Under the pieces are notes generated by a model. The model was not told where the DNA came from and did no database searches. It was given only the letters and a program-made list of their open reading frames with translations. From contig JASIBJ010000431.1 in the NCBI GenBank assembly GCA_030045215.1, positions 1-8,971 on the forward strand: a stretch of DNA of 8,971 bases, read 5' to 3'. The stretch is from Streptosporangiaceae bacterium. GTDB taxonomy: Bacteria > Actinomycetota > Actinomycetes > Streptosporangiales > Streptosporangiaceae. Position 1 is the stretch's first letter. Each line of letters begins with the position of its first letter. The position numbers and the translations under genes were made by a program. This document shows positions 1 through 6,400 of the stretch, one piece after another.

Positions 1-35
1 TTGCCTGACTCCGCGGGTCGGTCCGCCTCGGCGAG

Positions 36-350
36 GTGCCGGAGCGCACGTTGCTGATCGACCGGCGCACCGGGACGACGACGCCAGATCTGTGGCCGGA
101 GGGGACGCGGCCGCGCATCCAGGAAACGCGCGATATCGATGACTGGCTCGCGGTTATCGCCGCGGGCGGCGGCATCGGGATCACCCCCGAGGGAACCACG
201 GCCCAGTACCGGCGCGACGGCGTCGTATTCCGCCCGCTGCGCGACGCGCCGCCAGTCGATGTACACGTGATCTGGCGACGGCATGATCCGCATCCCTCGA
301 CGCACGCGGCAGTGGCGCTGCTCACGGAGTTGTACCGGCACTCATCCTGA
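36..350 (+). CDS. LysR-type regulator, C-terminal effector-domain fragment (probably broken gene)
   Basis: The product resembles the second half of a LysR-type substrate-binding domain: a run around DRRTGTTTPDLWP, a central segment GGGIGITPEG, which is the usual 'G.GI...P' loop of the family, and a closing helix before the stop at 348-350. The N-terminal winged helix-turn-helix and the first effector subdomain are absent, since the family is normally about 300 residues and only about 104 remain here. The GTG at 36 is the first possible start, but family-like coding (SVRLGEVPE) already begins before it, so it is probably not a true start. The same frame has TGA at 6-8. Reading frame 1 upstream (LPDSAGR) would join well to the downstream frame after a one-base indel near position 20, which suggests a frameshift. 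The gene is convergent with the flavoprotein gene and overlaps its end by 9 bp. The family call is fairly secure; whether it is broken or is an artefact of one base is not. Confidence 0.6.
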   Translation: MPERTLLIDRRTGTTTPDLWPEGTRPRIQETRDIDDWLAVIAAGGGIGITPEGTTAQYRRDGVVFRPLRDAPPVDVHVIWRRHDPHPSTHAAVALLTELYRHSS

Positions 351-1304
351 CCCACTGAGGGCCCTGGCCAGCGCCTCCTCAGCCTCGGCGGCAAGCCTCG
401 CCACGAGATCGGCAGCGTCGTCAATGTCCGTGATCAGGTCGATGGCCTCGCTGGCCCATACCGGGCCGGGCGGCAGTTCACCGGCCGCGACCGCGTCCTG
501 GTAGGCCTGCCGGGCCGCGGGGTCGGCCGCGAATTCCTTTTCGCGGCCGCGCCACTGGTCGTAGATCCGATTCCGCAGGGTCCGCGCTGCCCACGTGGAC
601 GGCCAGGGCGCCCCCCTGGCGATGTCGGAGATCCGGCTGCGCTCGGTATCCTCACCGCGGCCGTCGATGATCGCCTTGGCAACATAGCCCGGCACGAGGG
701 CCTCGCGGCAGACCAGGAACCGGGTCCCGAGCAGCGCGCCTGCCGCCCCGAGGGCCAGCGCGGCGGCCACGCCCCGGCCATCGGCGATCCCGCCGGCCGC
801 CAGCACCGGCACCGGCGCGGCCAGGTCGACAACGACCGGGACGAACGGCAGCGTGGATCGCCGTCCGCCGTGCCCGCCGGCCTCTGTGCCCTGGGCCACG
901 ATGACGTCGGCCTCGACCTCCAGCGCCTGCCTGGCCTCATCGAGGTCCGTCACCTGGACGATCAGCATTGCTCCCGCGCGGCGGACGGTCTCGACCAGTG
1001 GCCGCGGGTCACCGAATGACAGCATGACGGCGCGCGGTCGGTAGGCCAGCGCGCGCTCCAGCGTGGCGGCGTCGGTCGCCCAGCTCTGAAACCCGACGCC
1101 CCAGGCCTTCGAGGTGCTCGACGTGACGATCTGTAGCTCGCGCTCCAGCCAGCCGGGATCCTCCCGGCCGCCGCCGATGATCCCGAGCCCGCCGGCGTTG
1201 GAAACGGCTGCCGCCAGCGCGCCCCCGGACATTCCGCCCATCGGTGCCAGCGCTATGGGGTGCGGCAGCGAGAAAAGTTCCGTGAACGCGGTGCGCAACG
1301 GCAT
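342..1304 (-). CDS. Nitronate monooxygenase-like FMN flavoprotein (2-nitropropane dioxygenase family)
   Basis: A 320-residue TIM-barrel flavoprotein of the nitronate monooxygenase / 2-nitropropane dioxygenase family, whose characterised members use FMN and O2 to oxidise alkyl nitronates. Visible motifs are APMGGMSGG near residues 20-28, where FMN binding begins, AQGTEAGGHGG at 137-147 with the conserved His145, LAAGGIADGRG at 168-178 and GALLGTRFL at 189-197, which form the phosphate-binding strands. The length is normal for the family. The ATG at 1302-1304 starts directly at the conserved N-terminus, and no strong Shine-Dalgarno is visible. It lies 50 bp downstream of the aldo/keto reductase on the same strand, so the two may form an operon. 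Close relatives include FabK-type enoyl-ACP reductases and many proteins of unknown substrate, so the fold and cofactor are more certain than the reaction. The 3' end overlaps the convergent LysR fragment by 9 bp. Confidence 0.85.
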   Translation of the reverse strand: MPLRTAFTELFSLPHPIALAPMGGMSGGALAAAVSNAGGLGIIGGGREDPGWLERELQIVTSSTSKAWGVGFQSWATDAATLERALAYRPRAVMLSFGDPRPLVETVRRAGAMLIVQVTDLDEARQALEVEADVIVAQGTEAGGHGGRRSTLPFVPVVVDLAAPVPVLAAGGIADGRGVAAALALGAAGALLGTRFLVCREALVPGYVAKAIIDGRGEDTERSRISDIARGAPWPSTWAARTLRNRIYDQWRGREKEFAADPAARQAYQDAVAAGELPPGPVWASEAIDLITDIDDAADLVARLAAEAEEALARALSGSG

Positions 1305-1354
1305 GCAGCCATTGTCGCCGACGATGCCGGATCGCTATTCGCGGCGGAGCGCCA

Positions 1355-2278
1355 TCATCCGGCCGCCCGGCTCAGGCGCTGCCTTGCCTGCTCGTAAAGG
1401 CCGGCTGGCAGTGGCCCCTTCTCGGCGACGGCGACGTTGGCCCGCAAGTGATCGATGCTGGATGTCCCGACGATCGTCGTCGACAGGGCGGGGTGGCTCA
1501 GCGTGAATCGCAGCATGAACTCCATGCGGGGCATGCCGTCGAGCGCGTCCTCGATGCCCGAGTCCTGCCACCGGCGATGTCCCTCGCCGTCGGCCAGGCC
1601 GATCGGCCCGCGGCTCCAGTCCTTATCGTCGGCGGGCGCGCCGCGGGCCACGCCCCCGCGGATCAGCGTCCCCGCCCCGCCTGCCGCAGCCGCGCTGATC
1701 AGCTCCTCGTGCTCGCGCTGGATCGCGGAGTACGGGATCTGGAAGGCGTCGAACACGCCCATCGCGATGTGGTCGGGCAGGTTGGGCAGCAGTCCGGACA
1801 TTCCGAGGAAGCGAACCTTGCCCTCATCCCGCAGAGACTGCATCGTCTCGACGGTCTGGTCCGCTTCCAGCCGCGCCCGGCTCGGTGACATGTGCACCTG
1901 GAGGAGGTCCAGCCGGTCGGTGCCGAGCCGGCGCAGGCTCTGCTCGACGTCGGCCCTGACGTTGGCGGGGCTGTAGTCGTGCGGGTACGGCGGCGTGGCG
2001 TCAGCCGGCGGGTCAATCGGGCATCCGCACTTAGAGGCGAGGAAGTACTCGTCCCGGCGATGGCCGATGTACCGACCGATGAGTTCCTCGCTCCGGCCGT
2101 AGTCGACCGAAGTGTCGATCAGGCTGATGCCGGCGTCCAGCACGGCGTTGAGCAGCCTGCCCGCGTCCCGGTCGGCGATCACTGGCCCGCGGGGCTGCCC
2201 GCGGAGCTCCATCGCCCCGTACCCGAGGATCGTGACATCCGCTCCGGTGCGCCCCAGTTGCCGCGTGCCGATCGCCAT
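1355..2278 (-). CDS. Aldo/keto reductase
   Basis: A 307-residue NADPH-type aldo/keto reductase with a (beta/alpha)8 barrel, expected to be cytosolic and to reduce an aldehyde or ketone. The N-terminal hairpin (RQLGRTGADV, residues 6-15) is typical. The catalytic tetrad is visible as Asp55 and Tyr60 (LIDTSVDYG), Lys83 (FLASKCG) and His129 (LLQVHMS). The segment 257-282, containing TTIVGTSSIDHLRANV, is the C-terminal nucleotide-binding region. The ATG at 2276-2278 was chosen because family similarity begins at once (MAIGTRQLG). The frame stays open for another 135 codons upstream, but that extension is Arg/Pro-rich and antisense to the FIST gene. A TAACGT box ends 7 nt before this ATG, consistent with leaderless transcription. 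It is divergent from the FIST gene and 50 bp upstream of the flavoprotein gene. The substrate cannot be predicted. Confidence 0.9.
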   Translation of the reverse strand: MAIGTRQLGRTGADVTILGYGAMELRGQPRGPVIADRDAGRLLNAVLDAGISLIDTSVDYGRSEELIGRYIGHRRDEYFLASKCGCPIDPPADATPPYPHDYSPANVRADVEQSLRRLGTDRLDLLQVHMSPSRARLEADQTVETMQSLRDEGKVRFLGMSGLLPNLPDHIAMGVFDAFQIPYSAIQREHEELISAAAAGGAGTLIRGGVARGAPADDKDWSRGPIGLADGEGHRRWQDSGIEDALDGMPRMEFMLRFTLSHPALSTTIVGTSSIDHLRANVAVAEKGPLPAGLYEQARQRLSRAAG

Positions 2279-2285
2279 GAGGCTC

Positions 2286-2291
2286 ACGTTA
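2286..2291 (-). promoter_or_regulatory. Candidate -10 box for the aldo/keto reductase (leaderless)
   Basis: On the minus strand the hexamer TAACGT lies 7 nt upstream of the ATG at 2278. TANNNT at this distance is the arrangement seen for leaderless actinobacterial genes, where transcription starts at the start codon. No convincing -35 is visible and there is no Shine-Dalgarno. Confidence 0.4.
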
Positions 2292-2349
2292 CCGGCCGCC
2301 TCCAGGCAGCGCCGCGAGCCGGATCCGCCACCCCGGACGAAGTGCCAAG

Positions 2350-2355
2350 TAGCCT
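2350..2355 (+). promoter_or_regulatory. Candidate -10 box for the FIST gene (leaderless)
   Basis: TAGCCT sits 6 nt upstream of the GTG at 2362, again the TANNNT spacing expected for a leaderless transcript. There is no purine-rich Shine-Dalgarno in the 12 nt before the GTG. The box supports this GTG as the start. Confidence 0.4.
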
Positions 2356-2361
2356 GAGATC

Positions 2362-3534
2362 GTGAAGGCGGCCGGAGCCCTGGTGCTCGCCGCGGACCCC
2401 GGGGAAGCGGGGCGCCGCGCGGCCTGCGAGGCCCGCGCATCGCTGGGGGAGCAGCCTCCGGCGTTCGGTGTGCTGTTTGCCTCGCCCGACTTTCTCGGCT
2501 CGGCCGAGACCCTGACTGCCGCGGTGGCCAGGGAGACCGGCCCGATTCCGCTGATCGGCTGCGTGGCCGAAGCGGTCGTGGGCGGTTCCCGCGAGGTCGA
2601 GACCGGCCCGGCGGTCTCACTGTGGCTCGCGGCCGAGCTAGGCCCGGTCGAGACGTTCGCGATGGAGTTCGTCCGCACACCAAGCGGAGGCGCCATCGCC
2701 GGCTACCGGTTCGAGCCGGACCAGCCGGGAGTGCACCTGATGCTCTGCGACCCGTTCACATTCCCGGCCGACGACCTGCTCGCGCACCTCAACGAGCATG
2801 TTCCCGGCACGGTGATCATGGGCGGCATGGCGAGTGGGGGCCTGGACCGGCGCCAGAGCCGCCTGTTCCTCGACGGTCGCACCCTGTCCGGGGGCGCTGT
2901 CGGCGCGTACCTGCCGGCAGCCGAGATCCACCCGCTGGTATCACAGGGCTGCCGCCCAATCGGCGACCCGTACACGATCACCAGCGCTCAGGGCAACCTC
3001 ATCCTGGAGCTCGGCGGGCGGCCGCCGCTCACGCGCCTGCGCGAGCTGGCCGGCGCGCTGCCCGCCCGTGACCGGGAACTGCTGGCCGACGGCCTGCACG
3101 CGGGCCTGGTCCTCGACGAGTATCAGGCCGAGCGGCATCAGGGCGACTTCCTGATCCGGGCTGTCATTGGCGCGGACGAGGAGTCGGGTGCCATAGCCGT
3201 GGGCGACGAGGTCGAGGTCGGCCAGACGCTGCAGTTCCAGGTCAGGGACGCGGACTCGGCGGACGAGGACCTGCGGCGCGCGCTGGAGCGCGAGGTTGCC
3301 ACGCTCGCGGGACGCCCGGCTGCCGGAGCGCTGCTGTTCACTTGCAACGGCCGCGGCACCCGGCTGTTCTCGGAGCCCGACCATGACGCCGCGCTCCTGT
3401 CGACGATGCTCGGGCGGATCCCCGTGGCCGGGTCGTCATGTGCCGGAGAGCTCGGTCCCATCGGCGGACGGAACTACCTGCACGGCTTCACGGCGTCGAT
3501 CGCGCTCTTCCCGGCAAACTCCCGAGCCCAGTGA
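2362..3534 (+). CDS. FIST N / FIST C domain protein (stand-alone small-ligand sensor)
   Basis: A 390-residue protein with the layout of FIST (F-box and intracellular signal transduction) proteins. An N-terminal FIST domain covers roughly residues 5-220 and contains PIPLIGCVAEAVVGG (61-75), a GTVIMGGMASGG segment (149-160) and SQGCRPIG (194-201). A FIST C domain covers roughly 222-372 and has the typical LLFTCNGRG (324-332) and VAGSSCAGELGPIGG (355-369) motifs. FIST domains are predicted to bind small ligands, possibly amino acids, and are often fused to signalling output modules. Here no transmembrane segment, kinase, cyclase or other output domain is present, so any output must come from a partner. 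No signal peptide is seen, so it is probably cytoplasmic. It is divergent from the aldo/keto reductase across 83 bp and is followed by a hairpin 16 nt after its stop, suggesting a single-gene unit. Domain identity is firm; ligand and partner are unknown. Confidence 0.85.
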   Translation: MKAAGALVLAADPGEAGRRAACEARASLGEQPPAFGVLFASPDFLGSAETLTAAVARETGPIPLIGCVAEAVVGGSREVETGPAVSLWLAAELGPVETFAMEFVRTPSGGAIAGYRFEPDQPGVHLMLCDPFTFPADDLLAHLNEHVPGTVIMGGMASGGLDRRQSRLFLDGRTLSGGAVGAYLPAAEIHPLVSQGCRPIGDPYTITSAQGNLILELGGRPPLTRLRELAGALPARDRELLADGLHAGLVLDEYQAERHQGDFLIRAVIGADEESGAIAVGDEVEVGQTLQFQVRDADSADEDLRRALEREVATLAGRPAAGALLFTCNGRGTRLFSEPDHDAALLSTMLGRIPVAGSSCAGELGPIGGRNYLHGFTASIALFPANSRAQ

Positions 3535-3550
3535 TTCCGCATCCTGCGCC

Positions 3551-3587
3551 GGGGTAGCACAAAGTGCATGTCCGGCACTGCTACCCC
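3551..3587 (+). terminator. Stem-loop after the FIST gene, likely terminator
   Basis: GGGGTAGC (3551-3558) pairs with GCTACCCC (3580-3587), and inside it AGTGC (3563-3567) pairs with GCACT (3575-3579) around a 7-nt loop, with a 4-nt bulge on the 5' side. It starts 16 nt after the FIST stop codon. There is no T-tract, as is common for actinobacterial terminators. It could instead be an operator for the transporter gene that starts 70 bp further on. Confidence 0.5.
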
Positions 3588-3656
3588 AGGTGAGGGAGTT
3601 AGCGGCCGCAAGCGGCAAGTATCACTATTTGACGGGCAAGCCGGACGTGACCGGCC

Positions 3657-4988
3657 ATGATCGCTGCCGGTGCCATGCGCCGTGGCTACCGGCTGACGGC
3701 CGGCGTGCTGCTGCTCATGCTGCTCGGCGGGACACTGCCGGTCCCGCTCTACATTCTCTACGAGAAGCAGATGGGCTTCGGCCCGCTCGGCGTGACTGTG
3801 GTGTTCGCGGCCTACGTCGTCGGCACTCTGCTCGCGCTGGTCCTGCTCGGCGATCTCAGCGACCACGTCGGGCGACGGCTCGTGCTTGCGGCGGCTGCAG
3901 TGTGCGCGGCCGTGAGCACCGGCATTTTCCTCGCCGCGACCGACATCGGCGCGCTGATCGCGGCGCGGGTCGTGAGCGGCCTGGCCGCCGGGTTTGTCAC
4001 CGGGACCGCGACCGCCGCGCTGGCCGAACTGCAGCCCACTGGCGACCACCGAGCCGCGGCTGTGGTCGCGACCGGCAGCAACCTGACCGGCCTGGGCCTT
4101 GGACCGCTGGTGGCGGGCCTGTTCGCGCAGTACGTCGGCGCGCCGACGCGGAGCGTGTTCTGGGCTTACCTCGGCGCGTGCGGCGTGACGCTGGCAGCGG
4201 TCACTCTCATTCCCGAGACCGTCCGCCATCCCGACCATGCGATCAGCCTGCGGCCGCGGCTGGCTGCGCCGGCCAGGATCAGGATGGTCATGGTGGGGGC
4301 GTGCCTCGGCGTGTTCGCTGCGTTCACCGTACTCGGGCTGTTTAGCAGTCTTGTTCCGACCTTCCTGCACAGCCTGCTCGGTCTCACCAATCTCGGCCTG
4401 ATCGGCGGGGGATCGTTCCTGATCTTCGTCTGCGCCGCCGTGAGCCAGGCATTCTCCGCGCATTTGGCCGCCCGGCTCAGCGTGAGCGTCGGCGTGCCGA
4501 TCCTGCTCGTGTGCCTGAGTACGCTCGAGGCGGCCCTGTTCACGAAACAGCTCTCGCTGTTCGTGATCGCTGCGGTCTCGGGCGGGGTGGCGGTCGGCCT
4601 GATCTTCCGTGGCGGCATTAGCGAGATCAACCGGGTCGCCGAATCACGGCATCGGGCCGCCGTCATCTCCACGTTCTTCGCTGTCGCCTATGTCGGACTT
4701 GGGCTGCCAGCGGTGCTGGCCGGGCTGCTATCAGTTCCGCTGGGCCCGGTCGACGCCAGCCTCGTGGTCTCCTGCCTGGCCGCCGTGATGGTGGTTGCCG
4801 CCTTCATCGTGGTAAAGCGCGTCTTCGGGCTTGAGTCCGCCGACGCCCAGCCGCGCGAGCCGTGCGAGGCCTGGTGCTGCCCGGAGGACTCAGACCTAGC
4901 CCGAGCAGCGTCGTCGCGATCCGCGACCGGGTCGCCCGGGCCATCGGATGGCCCGGAGCGGGGCCGGGAGCGACCGGGCAGAGGCTAG
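3657..4988 (+). CDS. MFS transporter, 12 transmembrane segments
   Basis: A 443-residue major facilitator superfamily permease of the inner membrane, probably an exporter of small molecules by its general resemblance to drug-efflux-type MFS proteins. About twelve hydrophobic segments can be read, near 13-33, 44-64, 75-95, 99-119, 135-160, 167-185, 212-234, 246-266, 277-295, 299-317, 335-359 and 365-387. The loop between the second and third carries MFS motif A, GDLSDHVGRR (65-74), and the fourth segment contains RVVSGLAAG (104-112), the motif B arginine region. The start is uncertain: ATG at 3657 or ATG at 3675 (Met7), with no strong Shine-Dalgarno for either. Residues about 392-443 are a low-complexity Cys-, Ser-, Pro- and Arg-rich tail, encoded across a perfect hairpin at 4936-4956. 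It is unlike ordinary coding sequence and may be a run-on. Substrate unknown. Confidence 0.85.
   Translation: MIAAGAMRRGYRLTAGVLLLMLLGGTLPVPLYILYEKQMGFGPLGVTVVFAAYVVGTLLALVLLGDLSDHVGRRLVLAAAAVCAAVSTGIFLAATDIGALIAARVVSGLAAGFVTGTATAALAELQPTGDHRAAAVVATGSNLTGLGLGPLVAGLFAQYVGAPTRSVFWAYLGACGVTLAAVTLIPETVRHPDHAISLRPRLAAPARIRMVMVGACLGVFAAFTVLGLFSSLVPTFLHSLLGLTNLGLIGGGSFLIFVCAAVSQAFSAHLAARLSVSVGVPILLVCLSTLEAALFTKQLSLFVIAAVSGGVAVGLIFRGGISEINRVAESRHRAAVISTFFAVAYVGLGLPAVLAGLLSVPLGPVDASLVVSCLAAVMVVAAFIVVKRVFGLESADAQPREPCEAWCCPEDSDLARAASSRSATGSPGPSDGPERGRERPGRG
4936..4956 (+). repeat. Perfect 9-bp stem-loop inside the transporter tail
   Basis: CCGGGCCAT (4936-4944) and ATGGCCCGG (4948-4956) are perfect inverted copies around the 3-nt loop CGG. 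The structure lies 30 nt before the transporter stop codon and could serve as a terminator, since it is a very stable GC stem, or be simply a palindrome. No T-tract follows it. Confidence 0.5.
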
Positions 4989-5027
4989 CGAGCCCCGCGA
5001 CCGCGGGTCGGGAGACCGCCACGCCGA

Positions 5028-5042
5028 ACTTGCCAGGCAAGT
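5028..5042. repeat. 15-bp dyad ACTTGCC-A-GGCAAGT
   Basis: Two 7-bp arms are perfectly inverted around a single A. The spacing suits a dimeric DNA-binding protein better than a hairpin, although a 5-bp stem with a 5-nt loop is also possible. It lies 40 bp after the transporter stop and 110 bp before the thioredoxin start. No known operator is recognised. Confidence 0.4.
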
Positions 5043-5078
5043 CCAGCATTTCCGACCAACATCTGCTTTAGCGTGCAT

Positions 5079-5090
5079 GACCTGCAGGTC
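5079..5090. repeat. 12-bp palindrome GACCTGCAGGTC
   Basis: A perfect 12-bp palindrome in the spacer upstream of the thioredoxin gene, 61 bp before its start codon. It is a candidate operator, but a palindrome of this size could also arise by chance in GC-rich DNA. Confidence 0.3.
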
Positions 5091-5122
5091 CCGTCCTGCG
5101 GAGGATACGGAGCCGGGGCTCA

Positions 5123-5135
5123 GGAACCGGGTTCC
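5123..5135. promoter_or_regulatory. 13-bp dyad GGAACC-G-GGTTCC just upstream of the thioredoxin -10
   Basis: Perfect 6-bp inverted arms around a central G, ending 3 bp before the TAGGGT box at 5139. If transcription starts at the thioredoxin ATG, the dyad occupies about -29 to -17, between the expected -35 and -10 positions, where a regulator would control RNA polymerase directly. Confidence 0.4.
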
Positions 5136-5138
5136 GGC

Positions 5139-5144
5139 TAGGGT
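5139..5144 (+). promoter_or_regulatory. Candidate -10 box for the thioredoxin gene (leaderless)
   Basis: TAGGGT is 7 nt upstream of the ATG at 5152, matching TANNNT at leaderless spacing. No Shine-Dalgarno is visible in the 7 nt between. It supports the ATG at 5152 over longer alternatives. Confidence 0.4.
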
Positions 5145-5151
5145 GACTGGT

Positions 5152-5580
5152 ATGGCCGAGGAACTGATCAGGTGCCCGCACTGCGGCCGCAGGAACCGTG
5201 TGCCGGCCGTGGCGGCGGGGACACCGCGATGCGGTAACTGTCACCAGCCGCTGCCCTGGATCGTCGACGCCGGCGACGACAGCTTCGCGGAAATAGCCGA
5301 GAGCTCGAAAGTGCCGGTCCTGGTCGATCTGTGGGCCCCCTGGTGCGGGCCGTGCCGCATGGTGAGTCCGGCGCTCGCCCAGCTTGCGGCCGAGCGGGCC
5401 GGCAACCTCAAACTGGTCAAGGTGAACGTCGACGAATCCCCGCGGCTCCAACAGCGGTTTGGCATCCAGTCGATCCCCACGCTGATGGTGTTGCGTGGCG
5501 GCGAGGTCATCGCCCGCCAGGTCGGCGCCGCGCCGGCCGACACGCTACGCTCCTGGCTGGATCGGTCCCTGCCCGGCTGA
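5152..5580 (+). CDS. Thioredoxin with N-terminal zinc ribbon (thioredoxin 2 type)
   Basis: A 142-residue cytosolic thiol-disulfide oxidoreductase. Residues 8-30 form a zinc ribbon with Cys8, Cys11, Cys27 and Cys30 (CPHC and CGNC), as in thioredoxin 2 (TrxC) of Escherichia coli. A thioredoxin fold follows, with the active site WCGPC at 64-68 (Cys65, Cys68) and the cis-proline in SIPT (Pro109). Length and domain order match that family. The ATG at 5152 was chosen because the zinc ribbon starts just after it and a TANNNT box sits 7 nt upstream; the frame is open for 68 further codons, but that stretch covers the dyad-rich spacer and looks non-coding. The gene is alone on its strand between the transporter and the convergent crotonase gene, whose stop is 12 bp away. 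It may supply reductant for oxidoreductases in the region, but nothing in the sequence shows a specific partner. Confidence 0.92.
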   Translation: MAEELIRCPHCGRRNRVPAVAAGTPRCGNCHQPLPWIVDAGDDSFAEIAESSKVPVLVDLWAPWCGPCRMVSPALAQLAAERAGNLKLVKVNVDESPRLQQRFGIQSIPTLMVLRGGEVIARQVGAAPADTLRSWLDRSLPG

Positions 5581-5592
5581 GCACTGCCCAGA

Positions 5593-6396
5593 TCAGCGGC
5601 CGGTGAACGTCGGCGGGCGCTTCTCGGCGAATGCCCGCTGGCCCTCGCGGTAGTCCTCGGACCGGAAACAGGCCTCGACCATCGCTTCGACCCTGGCCAC
5701 GTCGCGCCGGTCGGGCGGGCGGCTGGCCTCGCGGATGGCAGCCTTGGCCGCGGCAATCGTCAGCGGCGCATTGGCGGCGATCGCCGTCGCCAGGGTCATC
5801 ACCCCATCGCGGAGGTTTGCTGCCGGGATCACGCGGTTGACCAGGCCTATCTGCTGCGCCTCGGCGGCGGAGAAACGCCGCGCGGAGAACAAGATCTCGG
5901 CCGCCCAGGCCGGGCCGACAAGGTTCACCAGCGCGGTCACGCCGCCGATGCCATAGCCGACTCCGAGCCTGGCCGCCGGGATCCCGAACTGGCTGTCATC
6001 GGCGGCGATGCGGATGTCGGCCTGCAGCGCCGTGAGCAGGCCGCCGCCCATGCAGAACCCCCTGATCATGGCGATGACGGGCTTGTCCAGGCTGGCCCAG
6101 CCGCGGCTGATCGCGGCCATGCCGCGGTCGAATTCAGCGCGCGCGACCGGATCGGTCCGTTGCTCGCCGAACTCGGAGATATCGGCGCCGGACGCGAAGG
6201 CCTTGTCGCCGGCGCCGGTTACCACGACGACGCGGATGTCCGCGTCGGCCTGGAGTGCCGCGAGCACGCCCGGCAGCGCGGCGCGCATGTCGCTCGACAG
6301 CGCGTTGCGTTTCGCCGGATTGTTCAGGGTCACGATGGCGACCGACCCGGCCGCCTCGACGAGCAGCTTGTCGGTGCCGGTCTCGAGCACTGTCAT
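5593..6396 (-). CDS. Enoyl-CoA hydratase/isomerase family protein lacking both classical catalytic glutamates
   Basis: A 267-residue crotonase-fold protein acting on an acyl-CoA thioester. The oxyanion-hole elements are present: AFASGADI at 66-73 and GFCMGGG at 113-119. Aligned by eye with rat mitochondrial hydratase, the positions of its Glu144 and Glu164 are Leu121 and Ala141 (GIPAARLGVGYG at 138-149), so ordinary water addition is doubtful. Family members without these glutamates include decarboxylases, isomerases and uncharacterised proteins; the GIPAARLG form is, from memory, common in annotated but untested members. The gene is the second in an operon behind the CoA-transferase, 10 nt downstream of it. 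A Shine-Dalgarno AGAGGGA (minus strand, 6401-6407) touches the upstream stop codon and lies 4 nt before the ATG, so translation is probably coupled. It is likely to act on the CoA ester made by the CoA-transferase. The fold is certain, the reaction is not. Confidence 0.9.
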   Translation of the reverse strand: MTVLETGTDKLLVEAAGSVAIVTLNNPAKRNALSSDMRAALPGVLAALQADADIRVVVVTGAGDKAFASGADISEFGEQRTDPVARAEFDRGMAAISRGWASLDKPVIAMIRGFCMGGGLLTALQADIRIAADDSQFGIPAARLGVGYGIGGVTALVNLVGPAWAAEILFSARRFSAAEAQQIGLVNRVIPAANLRDGVMTLATAIAANAPLTIAAAKAAIREASRPPDRRDVARVEAMVEACFRSEDYREGQRAFAEKRPPTFTGR

Positions 6397-6400
6397 GCCG

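Noticed and set aside
2279..2683. 135-codon upstream extension of the aldo/keto reductase frame
   Set aside because: It is Arg/Pro-rich, antisense to the well-supported FIST gene, and family similarity starts exactly at the ATG at 2278.
3296..4463. Long open frames on both strands overlapping the FIST and transporter genes (349 and 329 codons)
   Set aside because: Their products are Arg/Ala/His/Glu-rich and match no family; they are GC-bias shadows of the real frames.
3614..5042. GGCAAGT shared between the spacer before the transporter (3614-3620) and the dyad at 5036-5042 as a common regulator site
   Set aside because: A single 7-base match without a second arm at the first site is expected by chance in a window of this size.
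5123..5127. GGAAC as a -35 for a SigR/ECF-type oxidative-stress promoter of the thioredoxin gene
   Set aside because: No GTT or GTC -10 element lies 16-19 bp downstream; the hexamer is better explained as one arm of the dyad.
4948..5151. 68-codon N-terminal extension of the thioredoxin
   Set aside because: It covers the transporter end and the dyad-rich spacer, and the zinc-ribbon thioredoxin is complete from the ATG at 5152.
5573..5599. Bidirectional terminator between the convergent thioredoxin and crotonase genes
   Set aside because: Only GCTGA/TCAGC (5 bp) pairs around a 12-nt loop before mismatches; too weak to call.
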